A stretch of DNA of 64,000 nucleotides from Prevotella sp. (GCA_017428055.1 JAFRRN010000078.1:45261-109260); one strand, 5' to 3'; shown: positions 37,104 to 46,807, numbered from the stretch's first letter. Numbers and translations are program-made. Notes: generated from the sequence alone by a model not told the origin.

Positions 37104-37355
37104 TTAATTATCAAACAAGGAACGTGCATCGTCATAAACCTCATCGGCATGAAGTTCTTCGAATGCCCTTGTCAGAGAGTCCTTCACCATGGCTTCTTGT
37201 TTGTTTGTGGTGTTCTTCTCATCCTCTAAAAGTCGTTTGGTCAGAGCCTCACGTACTGCTTTGGTCTGGCTCTGGATAATTACCCAAAGTGCATCGACTG
37301 GTGATATGTCCATAGATGTCGTAGGATATGTTGTGTTACGTCTTGCCATAATCAT
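37104..37355 (-). CDS. Antitoxin-like protein upstream of the broken RelE gene
   Basis: An 83-residue protein (or 81 from the second ATG at 37349). The C-terminal part is acidic and helical (KQEAMVKDSLTRAFEELHAD, YDDARSLFDN), typical of a toxin-wrapping tail. The N-terminal part (ISPVDALWVIIQSQTKAVRE) is a helix-rich segment that may dimerise. It precedes the toxin with an 11-base gap, the usual antitoxin-first order. No classical DNA-binding motif is certain. I call it by context and composition; the family is not named. Confidence 0.7.
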   Translation of the reverse strand: MIMARRNTTYPTTSMDISPVDALWVIIQSQTKAVREALTKRLLEDEKNTTNKQEAMVKDSLTRAFEELHADEVYDDARSLFDN

Positions 37356-37433
37356 TATGATGAAATTCGGTGCTAATATACGAATAATTCTTGAAAACAG
37401 GAGAAAACAAGACAGAAATCTTCTTTTTTTCCG

Positions 37434-37441
37434 TAACTTTG
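37434..37441 (+). promoter_or_regulatory. -7 element TAACTTTG right before the DacB start
   Basis: TAACTTTG ends only 7 bases before the ATG at 37449, so transcription should begin at or very near the start codon, implying a leaderless or nearly leaderless message. Confidence 0.55.
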
Positions 37442-37448
37442 CAGCATT

Positions 37449-38636
37449 ATGGTCAGAAATATACTATTACATCGATTGTGTTGTACGCTGATAGCGTCGC
37501 TTTCCTTTCTTTTAGTAACGGCTCAAGGCTTGGACGATAACCAGTTATTGCGGCAACGGCTTGACGTGCTAATGCGCGACACGCTATTGGAAACCACGCA
37601 ATTGGGCATGATGGTTTGGGACTTGGATGCCGACTCCGCCATCTTCAAAAGAGGCGAGCGGCAACTGTTGCGCCCCGCCTCCACGGAGAAGGTGCTGACG
37701 GCAGTGACCGCCATCGACTGCCTTGGCGGCGACTTCCAGTTCAAGACGGAGCTGCGCTATGTAGGACTGGTGCAAGATAGGGTGCTTGAGGGCGACATCT
37801 ATTGCGTGGGGGGCTTTGACCCATGCTTCAACATGGAAGACATGCAAGCGTTTGTGGAGAGCGTCCGAGCGTTGGGCATTGACACAATTCGGGGGCATGT
37901 CTATGCCGACAAGAGCGCCAAGGACTTCAACCAATATGGCGAGGGATGGTGTTGGGATGACGACAACCCAGTGTTGACTCCCCTACTCTACAATCGCCGC
38001 GACATCTTCTTGGAGACTTTCATGGGAGAATTGAGCAAGCAAGGAATCGTGTTGCAGGTTTATTCTGGAAGGGGGCAACGCCCAGAGGGTGCCCTGTTGC
38101 TATGCCGTCGCGTCCATACGCTTGACGAAGTGTTGCTCACGATGATGAAAGAAAGCGACAATCTCTATGCCGAGTCGGTGTTCTACCAGTTGGGAAGGAA
38201 TGCGAATGGCAACCCCGCCACGGCTAAAAGCTCCGCCGAAAAGGTCAAGGACTTGATTAAGCGCATAGGTCTCGATGCCTCGCAATATAGTATCGCCGAC
38301 GGCTCCGGCCTCTCATTATATAATTATGTGTCGGCAGAATTGGAGGTGATGGTGCTGCGACACGCCGCCCGTAACGAGTGGATAGATATTCACCTACGCC
38401 CATCATTGCCTATCGCAGGCGAGGATGGCACGTTGAAACGGCGCATGGTAGGAACATCGGCCCAAGGCAACGTGAGAGCCAAGACGGGATCGCTGCGAGG
38501 AGTGAGTTCTTTAGCGGGTTATTGTACGGCGAAGAATGGGCATCGTCTCTGCTTCTCCATCATCAACCAAGGGGTGAGAAGCACGAAACACGGAAGGGAT
38601 TTCCAAGACAAGGTATGCGAAATCCTGACGAGATAG
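37449..38636 (+). CDS. dacB: D-alanyl-D-alanine carboxypeptidase, DacB/PBP4 (S13) type
   Basis: A 395-residue exported penicillin-binding protein. All three active-site motifs are intact: ASTEK (Ser78, Lys81), SDN in KESDNLY (Ser236) and KTG in AKTGSLRG (Lys345). The inserted domain between the first two motifs is the PBP4-type one (YCVGGFDP, HVYADKSAKDF, WCWDDDNP). It trims pentapeptides or cuts cross-links in peptidoglycan. The -7 element ends just before the start, so the transcript may be nearly leaderless. It is followed by a perfect 20-bp terminator hairpin shared with the porin gene. The family is firm. Confidence 0.93.
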   Translation: MVRNILLHRLCCTLIASLSFLLVTAQGLDDNQLLRQRLDVLMRDTLLETTQLGMMVWDLDADSAIFKRGERQLLRPASTEKVLTAVTAIDCLGGDFQFKTELRYVGLVQDRVLEGDIYCVGGFDPCFNMEDMQAFVESVRALGIDTIRGHVYADKSAKDFNQYGEGWCWDDDNPVLTPLLYNRRDIFLETFMGELSKQGIVLQVYSGRGQRPEGALLLCRRVHTLDEVLLTMMKESDNLYAESVFYQLGRNANGNPATAKSSAEKVKDLIKRIGLDASQYSIADGSGLSLYNYVSAELEVMVLRHAARNEWIDIHLRPSLPIAGEDGTLKRRMVGTSAQGNVRAKTGSLRGVSSLAGYCTAKNGHRLCFSIINQGVRSTKHGRDFQDKVCEILTR

Positions 38637-38645
38637 TGTAAAAAA

Positions 38646-38695
38646 CGAATTAGGGAATTAAAGAAAATCGCTCCATTCTTTAATTCCCTAATTCG
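38646..38695. terminator. Bidirectional terminator, perfect 20-bp stem
   Basis: CGAATTAGGGAATTAAAGAA pairs perfectly with 38676-38695 around a 10-base loop, between the converging dacB and porin-like genes. Confidence 0.9.
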
Positions 38696-38714
38696 GGTAT
38701 AAATGAAATATGGT

Positions 38715-39371
38715 TTAGAAGTTCACGCCGAAGTTAATCAGCAGGGCGTTGCTATGACCAGAATGCTTTTCACGAACAGGAGTTGGCAAAGTACTATTAA
38801 TACCATCTTTGCTTAAGTTGGTAATACCAAACTGATAAGCCAACTCTAAATAGAGATTGCTGTATTCAGCACCGCAACCGAACTTAATTCCCATGTTTGC
38901 ACGGTTAAGGGCTGTCCAATCCTTCTCCTCAAAAGTACCTGTATCAGCGTTGTCCCACTTGTATTTACCACTCAAAGCATACGAGAAAGTAGGACCTAAG
39001 AATGGCAATAAAGCGATGTCGTCAGTTGCCTTGATGCCATACTTCACAATGATGGGGATTTCCAATGTGTTGTAACTGACAGAAATCTTGCTCTTTTTGA
39101 CACCACGCTCAGTATAATACACACCACTCTCCAGGAACACGGGGGCGGTGTTAGAACAACGCAAACCGATGACACCACCCATGGTCAAGCCGACTTTTGA
39201 GCCGAGGGGTTTTATCTCAGGTATGTCACCACTGATTGATGAAATAGACATACCAAGACGAACACCATAATACAAGTTCTCCTCATCCAATGAGAAGCCG
39301 CCGCTGCTATACTGGGCGAATGTCGGAGCAGCTATCAAGATAGCCACGATTGTAGATAATACTTTCTTCAT
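38715..39371 (-). CDS. Outer-membrane beta-barrel porin-family protein
   Basis: A 218-residue exported protein (signal MKKVLSTIVAILIAAPTFAQ). Alternating strands fit an eight-stranded barrel of the OMP_b-brl_2 / PorT-like family: GVRLGMSISSISGD, KVGLTMGGVIGL, FLESGVYYTERG, YNTLEIPIIVKYGI, LELAYQFGI, and a final NALLINFGVNF ending in Phe. LEIPIIVKY is a common phrase of that family. The role is unknown, perhaps structural. It has a -33/-7 promoter upstream with 19-base spacing. Family firm, function open. Confidence 0.85.
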   Translation of the reverse strand: MKKVLSTIVAILIAAPTFAQYSSGGFSLDEENLYYGVRLGMSISSISGDIPEIKPLGSKVGLTMGGVIGLRCSNTAPVFLESGVYYTERGVKKSKISVSYNTLEIPIIVKYGIKATDDIALLPFLGPTFSYALSGKYKWDNADTGTFEEKDWTALNRANMGIKFGCGAEYSNLYLELAYQFGITNLSKDGINSTLPTPVREKHSGHSNALLINFGVNF

Positions 39372-39410
39372 AATACAAATATTTTTAAGAATTAATAATG
39401 TTTAATACTG

Positions 39411-39441
39411 CAAAGAAACACTTTTTTTCTGGATTTTCAAA
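39411..39441 (-). promoter_or_regulatory. -33/-7 promoter of the porin-like gene
   Basis: On the minus strand TTTG (39441-39438), 19 bases, then TTTCTTTG (39418-39411); the -7 differs from TAnnTTTG at one base. Confidence 0.6.
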
Positions 39442-39549
39442 GTTTTTATCATAAAAACTTGCTGTTTGTAAAACAATTTCGTTTTTCCACAGACAACACC
39501 ATCGTCTATAACAACTTTTACCTAACCAACGAAGTGGGAGGCAAAGAAT

Positions 39550-40533
39550 TTAGTCCATTGGGTATCTGACACCCCATTCCGCACGGAAGGCATCCATCAT
39601 TTTCATTACCTCCAACGTTTCTTGGTGTGAAATGTAAGGCGACTCAAGTAGTCCCTGCCCGATGGCATCACGACTGGCGAGCACTTGGTATTCATAGCCA
39701 GTGATTTGACCTTCAGGTGTAAAATACTCCTCCCGTAGGTGGTAATCCAAGTCATAGACGTGGATGCCTTCGGGAGAGTTGACGTTGTCGATTATCATAT
39801 AACCCTCCGTGCCAGTAATGATTCCTTGGCGATTGTCACGGCTAAGAGCACTGGACTGCAACTGTGCCACACGACCGTTGCGGTAGTAGAGAGTCATGTT
39901 GTTGTAGCTGTCCATACCCGTATCGGTAAGTAGGCAGGATGATGCTGTCCTCACAATGTCGCCACCGAAATACATTCGTGCGAAATGTAGGCAATACACT
40001 CCGACATCCAGCAGGGCACCACCGCATAAATCTGGGCGCAAGATGCGCTCCTTGTGCATCATCGGATAGCAGAGCGTTGCTGACAGTTGTATGGGTGTTC
40101 CGATAATTCCATCGTCGAGTAGTGACTTGACCTTCAGTGCCAACGGCATATAGCGCGGCCAGATGGCCTCGGTAATAAAGAGTCCCTTGCGGTGCGCCAG
40201 ATTAAAAAGTGCATCAGCTTGTCGGGCATTTGCGGTGAAAGCTTTCTCACATAGCACTGGTTTGCCCGCCTCCAAGGCGAGGCTGGCATGTTCGAAATGG
40301 TGTGAATGAGGCGTGGCGATATATACCAAGTCAACCTCTGGGTCGTCTACGAGTTCCTGATATGAACCGTAAGCACGAGTAAAGCCGTGGCTCTTGGCAA
40401 AGCAGGAGGCCTTTGCCAGGTCGCGCGAGGCTACGGCATAATTTTCTACATCCGTGAGCGAAGCCACGGTTTTCGCCATCTTGTCGGCAATCCAGCCAGC
40501 ACCGATGATTCCAATTTTAAATATCTTTTTCAT
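39550..40533 (-). CDS. Gfo/Idh/MocA-family oxidoreductase
   Basis: A 327-residue protein. The N-terminal Rossmann fold has GIIGAGWIADKMA (NAD(P) binding) and YIATPHSHHFEHA, and the EKAFTANARQADALFNLA block carries the conserved Glu-Lys pair of the family. The C-terminal alpha/beta domain has GGALLDVGVYCLHFARMYFG. It acts on sugar or polyol hydroxyls, probably in the cytoplasm as no signal peptide is seen. Its start overlaps the end of the tri-modular GH28-GH10 gene by four bases, so it belongs to that operon and probably oxidises a released sugar or uronate. Substrate inferred. Confidence 0.92.
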   Translation of the reverse strand: MKKIFKIGIIGAGWIADKMAKTVASLTDVENYAVASRDLAKASCFAKSHGFTRAYGSYQELVDDPEVDLVYIATPHSHHFEHASLALEAGKPVLCEKAFTANARQADALFNLAHRKGLFITEAIWPRYMPLALKVKSLLDDGIIGTPIQLSATLCYPMMHKERILRPDLCGGALLDVGVYCLHFARMYFGGDIVRTASSCLLTDTGMDSYNNMTLYYRNGRVAQLQSSALSRDNRQGIITGTEGYMIIDNVNSPEGIHVYDLDYHLREEYFTPEGQITGYEYQVLASRDAIGQGLLESPYISHQETLEVMKMMDAFRAEWGVRYPMD

Positions 40534-43500
40534 CTTTGTGGTATTTGAATAACAGCCTTATATGCGTTCTTTTTCTGTAGTTTGCGGTCAAACAGCAACG
40601 GATAGTTGGTTCTGTTCGGAACAGGGTAACCATTTTTCCATGAGACACCATCGTGCAGACCCCAGAAGGTTACGCGGTCAATTTTATCACGATGATTGTA
40701 TAATAGGTGGAACAACTCACCGTAACGGTTAGCCAGCTGCCTGTCAACATCAGCAGGTAAACCTTTAGCGTAGGGATTGAGCCAGCTGAAAAACTCTTCG
40801 CGCTGGAATACAGGGTCGCTCAGAGAACTGCCGCTCATTTGGCCTTCCTTGGAGAGTGGCAACACGTCAACATCGAGTTCGGTAAACATCACCTTCACGC
40901 CCAGATTGTAGAGCGAATCTATAGCATTTGCAATGAGTGTCGTGTCAGGATAGTTGAGTCCCCAGTGAGCTTGAATACCCACACCGTCGATACGGATTCC
41001 CTCTGCTTGGAGCATTTTCACTAATCGGACTACCCCTGCCAGTTTCGTCGGACGCCATAGATTATAGTCGTTGTAATAGAGCTCAGCATTGGGATCTCCT
41101 TTGTGGGCAGCACGAAAAGCCAGTTTAACCAGTTCGTCACAATCGCCACCAAGTGCCTTGCCCCATCCTTTGTTTGTCCGATAAGAGCCATCTTCATCAA
41201 GCAGCTCGTTGATGACATCCCACGCATAAATATTGCCAGCGTAGTGGTCGGTAACGGTCTCTATATATTGTTCTATGTTCTTGAGAATCCACTGACGGGG
41301 TTTGTTCTTACCATCCTCACGAAACCAGAACCAGTCAGGCGTTTGATTGTGCCAAACAAGTGTATGGCCAAGTGCAGGGATATGGTGTTCTGCGGCGAAT
41401 TGAACATAGCGGTCACCATGTTCAAAAGTCCAAACATTTGGTCTCGGATGCAGACGTTCAGGCTTGAGATCGCTCTCTGGCGAGATGGCATTAAACTGAC
41501 CGAGTAAAAGGGCGACGGACGACGGATCCTCCTCGTAGGCGATAGAACGGTTGATGGAACAACCCATGAGGAATGCGTCAGCGTAAGCATCCTTCAAGGA
41601 TAACACATTGAGGTCGGCAGGAGTCTCTTGGATTTCTATATCCTTGTATTGTATCCTAATCTCGTCACCACGATGTAACTGGAAAGCCAAATGTCCCTTC
41701 ATCCCAGAATGGCGACGTACATGGATAAAGTCATCTAAAAGCCCAGTGCCATCCCAGTCGGACACAAGGATGCCGTTCACTATGGAGCGGATGTGTGTAC
41801 CTTGGCAGTGCAACTCAACTTCGTTCCAACCGTCTTCCGCATATTTGAAGATATGCTGGGTTGGCTTATACTCTGAAGGCATCTTTGGTGTGGGTGTGAG
41901 CGGCTGCCACCAATGCTGCACTTCATAAGTTTCATCATAAATCATTCCTGTGCGCCAAGTCATAGGTGCTACGGGGTGAATATCCATCTGCGGACCGTTG
42001 AGCCATCCTCCTGCAAGCCCTGGGTCGAAAGTGCTGCGGAAGTTAATGCCGCTGTTGCCCTTTGATTCTCGATGAGCCTTGAACTTGAAACGAAGCGTAA
42101 AGTCAGAATACTCCTTATCAGAGACCAGCCATACATAATGGTGGTCTTTGCGTCCCATGGAGTTGCACAAGATGGTGCCGTCCTCCACTGTCCAGAAGAC
42201 TTTTTCACGATCAGAAGGCTTACACTCTACATGCCAGCCTGAAAGGTCATGGCCGTTGAACAGTGAAGTCCATGCGCTTTGTGCTTGCGAAATCTCTTCT
42301 TGCGGTATACCATTGATTCGACGAGAATCGCTGACAACGAAACTCTTTCCTTCCCGAGGAAGAACCTGTGTATTAGTGAATGTGACATCCTCGCAGTAAC
42401 GCAACGAAGCACCTTTCTTGGCAGAAATCCAGCAATTGTCAACATGAATATCTTTGACTGGCATTTCTGGCAGACCGATAAATCCCATGGCTCTCTCAGC
42501 ACCCCTACACACCAGGTTGCTAATATGGAAATCGCGAAATTGAGGTGTGGTCTCGTCCACTTGGAAGGTCTGCTCGGCTGCCCCTTTTTTGTCCATATAG
42601 TAAAGGCTGAAGGATATGGCATCGCCGACGATGTCTTTCATATACAAACCGTCAATCCAAATCTTTTCCACGACTCCTCCACGTCCACGCGCACTCTTGA
42701 AGCGGAGTCCCACGTCGGTGCCGATAAATCGGCAGTTGGTCATTCGTATATTGCGAACACCACCGCTCATCTCACTACCGATGGTAAAGCCGCCATGTCC
42801 GTGATAGACTACACAATCGTCTATCAAGATATTCTCACAAGGTATGCCACGGTCTCTTCCCGGTTTGTCCTTGCCCGACTTGATACAAATGGCATCGTCG
42901 CCACAATCGAATGAGGAGCCTACGAGCAATACATTTTGGCAACAGTCTAAATCTAACGCATCGCCATTGCAGGAGTACCAGGGATTTCGGATAGTCACAT
43001 TCTTGATAATCACATTCTTGCAAAGAAGCGGATGTACATTCCAGTTGGCAGAGTTCTCAAAAGTGCAGTCTTCCAACAACACATTCTCGCAGTCCCAGAG
43101 AAAAACCAAATCAGGGCGGTGATCCTCGCCACGCGACAGCTCTTCGGTGGGATACCATGTGTTGCCCTTCACCACACCACCCGAAGAGACGATTTTATTC
43201 CACTGGCCAGAGGTCATCTTGTCTTTCTTGACCATTCGCCAGTAATCTCCATTTCCATCAATCACACCCCCACCAGTGATGGAGATATTCCGTTTCCCTC
43301 GTGCATGAATGGGCGATTGGTGTCGACGGGTGTCCATTCCTCCATAGTCGCCATCCACCATCGGATAATGCTTCCTATCGGCCACCATCACTATCACGGC
43401 GTTCGACACAATGTGCAAGTCGATGTTGCTCTCCAGTTCGATGGGGCCCGTTAGCCACAATCCATTAGGAACGACCAGATGTCCCCCGCCACGTTTCGTC

Positions 43501-43742
43501 AGATGTTTAATGGCATCTACAAAGGCTTGTGTGTTAAGGGTCTGACCGTCTCCGATGCCTCCGAAGTCAGTCAACGACACACTATATTTCGGAATGACAG
43601 GATAGGACACGATGGGCATCTTGAAAGGGATTTCCTTATAGAGATAATCAAACTCGTAAACACTCTTCGCTGTTGAAGGGATGAGCGTGCATAATGATGC
43701 TACACATAAGAGGAGAAATTGGTTAATGGTTTTCTTTTTCAT
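40530..43742 (-). CDS. Tri-modular GH28 - DUF1080 - GH10 polysaccharide enzyme
   Basis: A 1070-residue exported protein (signal to about residue 26). Residues 50-470 are a GH28 polygalacturonase beta-helix with the catalytic set NGDALDLD (Asp261), GDDAI (Asp282-283), HGHGG (His316) and RFKS (Arg347, Lys349). Residues 490-705 are a DUF1080 lamin-like beta domain (LFNGHDLSGWHVECK, GPQMDIHP, WDGTGLLDDF). Residues 720-1068 are a GH10 endo-xylanase barrel with ALGHTLVWHNQTPDW, WDVINE (acid/base Glu846) and MFTELDVDV (nucleophile Glu955). Both catalytic centres look intact, so one chain should cut galacturonan and xylan. It is divergent from susC-susD and overlaps the oxidoreductase by four bases. 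Pectin-xylan contact points would be a natural target (inference). Confidence 0.93.
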   Translation of the reverse strand: MKKKTINQFLLLCVASLCTLIPSTAKSVYEFDYLYKEIPFKMPIVSYPVIPKYSVSLTDFGGIGDGQTLNTQAFVDAIKHLTKRGGGHLVVPNGLWLTGPIELESNIDLHIVSNAVIVMVADRKHYPMVDGDYGGMDTRRHQSPIHARGKRNISITGGGVIDGNGDYWRMVKKDKMTSGQWNKIVSSGGVVKGNTWYPTEELSRGEDHRPDLVFLWDCENVLLEDCTFENSANWNVHPLLCKNVIIKNVTIRNPWYSCNGDALDLDCCQNVLLVGSSFDCGDDAICIKSGKDKPGRDRGIPCENILIDDCVVYHGHGGFTIGSEMSGGVRNIRMTNCRFIGTDVGLRFKSARGRGGVVEKIWIDGLYMKDIVGDAISFSLYYMDKKGAAEQTFQVDETTPQFRDFHISNLVCRGAERAMGFIGLPEMPVKDIHVDNCWISAKKGASLRYCEDVTFTNTQVLPREGKSFVVSDSRRINGIPQEEISQAQSAWTSLFNGHDLSGWHVECKPSDREKVFWTVEDGTILCNSMGRKDHHYVWLVSDKEYSDFTLRFKFKAHRESKGNSGINFRSTFDPGLAGGWLNGPQMDIHPVAPMTWRTGMIYDETYEVQHWWQPLTPTPKMPSEYKPTQHIFKYAEDGWNEVELHCQGTHIRSIVNGILVSDWDGTGLLDDFIHVRRHSGMKGHLAFQLHRGDEIRIQYKDIEIQETPADLNVLSLKDAYADAFLMGCSINRSIAYEEDPSSVALLLGQFNAISPESDLKPERLHPRPNVWTFEHGDRYVQFAAEHHIPALGHTLVWHNQTPDWFWFREDGKNKPRQWILKNIEQYIETVTDHYAGNIYAWDVINELLDEDGSYRTNKGWGKALGGDCDELVKLAFRAAHKGDPNAELYYNDYNLWRPTKLAGVVRLVKMLQAEGIRIDGVGIQAHWGLNYPDTTLIANAIDSLYNLGVKVMFTELDVDVLPLSKEGQMSGSSLSDPVFQREEFFSWLNPYAKGLPADVDRQLANRYGELFHLLYNHRDKIDRVTFWGLHDGVSWKNGYPVPNRTNYPLLFDRKLQKKNAYKAVIQIPQR

Positions 43743-43789
43743 ATGTCTTAATAATTTCTTATTTGATAGTAGTTTTTAAGTTTGTGCTA

Positions 43790-43797
43790 CAAAAATA
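43790..43797 (-). promoter_or_regulatory. -7 element TATTTTTG for the GH28-GH10 operon
   Basis: On the minus strand TATTTTTG lies 47 bases before the ATG at 43742. Confidence 0.5.
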
Positions 43798-43954
43798 CTG
43801 AAATAAGCCATATTAACCAAATGATTTCAGAATTAAGTTATCAAAATGCTCGTCTCAACCAACTTTTTGGAAAACAGACATGCCAGATTGTTCCCGTTTC
43901 ATAATGAATTGTATTAAATCTACAAAAACGCTTGGTCATCACGGCAATTATTCG

Positions 43955-43962
43955 TACATTTG
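43955..43962 (+). promoter_or_regulatory. -7 element TACATTTG for susC
   Basis: TACATTTG lies 19 bases before the ATG at 43982; a TTGG at 43932-43935 sits near the -33 position. Confidence 0.55.
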
Positions 43963-43981
43963 TCAAAATATTGGATGATTT

Positions 43982-46723
43982 ATGATGACAAAAATGCAAA
44001 CGAATATTCGCCGCATCGTCCTTTTATGGAGCATAGTTGGACTATCGATGCCATCGCTATCACAAAAATTATTAGAAGACCAACCCAAAGACACCACCTA
44101 TTGGCAAATACCCGCAGGGTCAACGGACAAGGTGACAGCAGAGCGCATGAACAAAGGCCTCGTCACCAATCCCCTACAGGCGATGAACGGACAGGCGGCG
44201 GGCGTGAACATCACATCGAGCGGCACAGACCCGATGGCGATGCTGAGTTCGGTGCGCGTCAGAGGGACAACATCAATCATCGGCGGCAACGACCCCTTAG
44301 TGATTATCGACGGCGTGTCGTCCGACCTCGCTACGCTCTCCAACATCTACCCTGCCGACATCGAGAGCTTCACCATCCTGAAGAATGCCTCGGAGACCGT
44401 CCTCTATGGCTCCCGCGGCGCATCGGGCGTGATTGAGGTGAAGACCAAGCAGGGCCATGGCGGACAGTTCCATATCTCCTACGATGGCAATGTAGGCTTC
44501 GAGTCGGTATATAAGAATGTCAAGATGCTACGGCGTGAGGGGTACATCTCCACCGCCCGGCAGTTAGGGCTATCATACAACGACTGCGGCTATGACATCG
44601 ATTTTCCCCAAGCCATCACCCGCACGGGATTTGTGCAGAGCCACCATGTGGCGTTTAGCGGCGGCTCCGACCTGTCTAACTACCGTGCCTCGGTGGGATT
44701 CATCGACCACAACACCGTCGTCAAGACCAATGAATACGAGAACTTAGTGGCGAAGATAGACCTGACGCAAAAGGCCTTCGACGACATCTTGAAAGTTGAC
44801 CTCGGTGCGTTTGTCTCATCGCAGACCAACAGCAACATCTACGATGTGCAAAAACTCTTCTATTCCGCCGCCACGCAGAATCCCACCCTTCCTTTCGATG
44901 TCAACGCCGACGGCAAATGGCAAAAGAACTCCACGGCATCGCAAATCAATCCTCCCGATGCCCTCTTAAACCAAAAAGACGACGAGCGGAGCTATACCTT
45001 CAGCATCCATACGACCATGAAGATAGACATGGCGAAGATGACCAAGATGAAAGGATCGGCCTTCAACCTCCACCTCTTCGGGTCCTATACGTTCAACTCC
45101 ACGGAGAACGCGAAGTACACCCCAATGGCAGTTGCCGACAATGGCAAGGCCTATCGCGGGGAACAGAAGAGCGAGAAATGGTTGGTCAATGCCATGCTCA
45201 CCTATGGGAAGAGATGGGGCATCCACCATCTTGAGGCCAAGTTGCTGACCGAATACCAAAAAGACAAGAAGACCGCTTTCTGGACGGGGGTGAAAGGATT
45301 TACCACCGACAAGTTTGGCTATGACAACCTCGGCGCTGCCTCCACCCTCTCATGGGGTGACACGGGCAGCGACTACGACCAGCCGTGGCTCGCCTCATTG
45401 ATGGGAAGCGTGAGTTATGGCCTCGCAGATTACCTCAAGTTCACGTTCACCACCCGTGGCGACGCCTCGTCGATGATGAGGAAAGACAACCGCTGGGGAT
45501 TGTTTCCCTCGATTTCGGGGGAGTGGAACGCCTTGAAGACCTTTCACCACTTGGGAGACTACCGTATATCATCGTTTAAGTTGCGCATGGGCTACGGTGT
45601 TTCCGGCAACCTCGGAAGCATTAGCAGCTACAATTCATTGTTACTGCTCAAGCAAGTGGGAAGGGTGCTGGTCAACGGTTCGCCCACTGTGACGATGGGC
45701 ATGGTACGCAACCACAACGAAGACCTGGAATGGGAGTCGCGTGCGTCCTTCAACGTGGGTACAGACTTAGGCTTCCTCGACAACCGCATCGTGCTGACGG
45801 CAGAGTATTACTACTCCAAGACGCGCAACATGCTCTATCTCTACGATGTGCCAACACCGCCCTACGCCTTCGACAAGACGCTGGCAAACCTCGGCTCGAT
45901 GTCGAACAGCGGGTTTGAGCTTGGCATGGGACTCACCCTCATCCGCCAAAAGGACATGGACCTCAATGTCAATGTCAACCTCTCTTGGCAGAAGAACAAA
46001 CTCATCTCATTGAGCGGCGACTATAACGGCACACACATGACAGCATCCGACATCACCAGCATCGGAGGGCTCTATGGGGCAGGGTCGCATGGCGGCAACA
46101 ACAATGTGGTTTACCAAATCGTGGGGCAACCCCTCGGCGTGTTCTACCTGCCACATTGCACGGGACTCACGAAGAATGCCGACGGCAGCCTGTCGTATGA
46201 GATAGAAGACCTCGACCACAATGGGACGATTAACATCGAAGACGGCAGCGACCGATACATCGCCGGGCAGGCAACGCCGAAGACGACCCTTGGCTCCAAC
46301 ATCTCGTTCCGCTACAAGGCGTTTGACATCTCATTGCAGATGAACGGAGCCTTCGGCCACAAAATCTACAACGGCACCGCCCTCGCCTACATGAACATGA
46401 GCAGCTTCCCCGACTACAATGTCATGCGTGCCGCTCCCGACATGAATATCCAAGACCAGGAGGCAACCGACTATTGGTTGGAGAAGGGCGACTATCTCAA
46501 CTTCGACTATCTCACCGTGGGATGGAACGTACCCGTCAAGTCGAAATACATCAGTTCGCTACGCCTCTCCTGCTCCGTCAACAACTTGGCGACCATCACC
46601 TCTTACAGCGGCATCACGCCGATGATCAACAGTTACGTGGTAGATAGCACCCTTGGCATTGACGACAAACGCTCCTACCCCGCCTTCCGCACATTCAGCT
46701 TCGCCCTCAGTGTCGCATTCTAA
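43982..46723 (+). CDS. SusC/RagA-family TonB-linked outer-membrane transporter
   Basis: A 913-residue TonB-dependent receptor. The signal peptide ends about residue 27. The plug begins almost at once (NPLQAMNGQAAGVNI, SSVRVRGTTSI, PLVIIDGV), with ILKNASETVLYGSRGASGVI as the classical SusC signature. The C-terminus ends FSFALSVAF with a final Phe. Unlike typical members it has no N-terminal carboxypeptidase-regulatory-like domain and only about 30 residues before the plug, with no clear TonB box. The partner susD-like gene follows after 84 bases. It should import oligosaccharides released from the glycan cut by the divergent GH28-GH10 enzyme. Family firm, substrate inferred. Confidence 0.95.
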   Translation: MMTKMQTNIRRIVLLWSIVGLSMPSLSQKLLEDQPKDTTYWQIPAGSTDKVTAERMNKGLVTNPLQAMNGQAAGVNITSSGTDPMAMLSSVRVRGTTSIIGGNDPLVIIDGVSSDLATLSNIYPADIESFTILKNASETVLYGSRGASGVIEVKTKQGHGGQFHISYDGNVGFESVYKNVKMLRREGYISTARQLGLSYNDCGYDIDFPQAITRTGFVQSHHVAFSGGSDLSNYRASVGFIDHNTVVKTNEYENLVAKIDLTQKAFDDILKVDLGAFVSSQTNSNIYDVQKLFYSAATQNPTLPFDVNADGKWQKNSTASQINPPDALLNQKDDERSYTFSIHTTMKIDMAKMTKMKGSAFNLHLFGSYTFNSTENAKYTPMAVADNGKAYRGEQKSEKWLVNAMLTYGKRWGIHHLEAKLLTEYQKDKKTAFWTGVKGFTTDKFGYDNLGAASTLSWGDTGSDYDQPWLASLMGSVSYGLADYLKFTFTTRGDASSMMRKDNRWGLFPSISGEWNALKTFHHLGDYRISSFKLRMGYGVSGNLGSISSYNSLLLLKQVGRVLVNGSPTVTMGMVRNHNEDLEWESRASFNVGTDLGFLDNRIVLTAEYYYSKTRNMLYLYDVPTPPYAFDKTLANLGSMSNSGFELGMGLTLIRQKDMDLNVNVNLSWQKNKLISLSGDYNGTHMTASDITSIGGLYGAGSHGGNNNVVYQIVGQPLGVFYLPHCTGLTKNADGSLSYEIEDLDHNGTINIEDGSDRYIAGQATPKTTLGSNISFRYKAFDISLQMNGAFGHKIYNGTALAYMNMSSFPDYNVMRAAPDMNIQDQEATDYWLEKGDYLNFDYLTVGWNVPVKSKYISSLRLSCSVNNLATITSYSGITPMINSYVVDSTLGIDDKRSYPAFRTFSFALSVAF

Positions 46724-46807
46724 TCTATTCCCAAATGCCACGAGGAAAGAAACCATCCCGAATCAGAGAACCAAAATAATAACATCACAAGCCTAAAGAC
46801 AAGAAAT

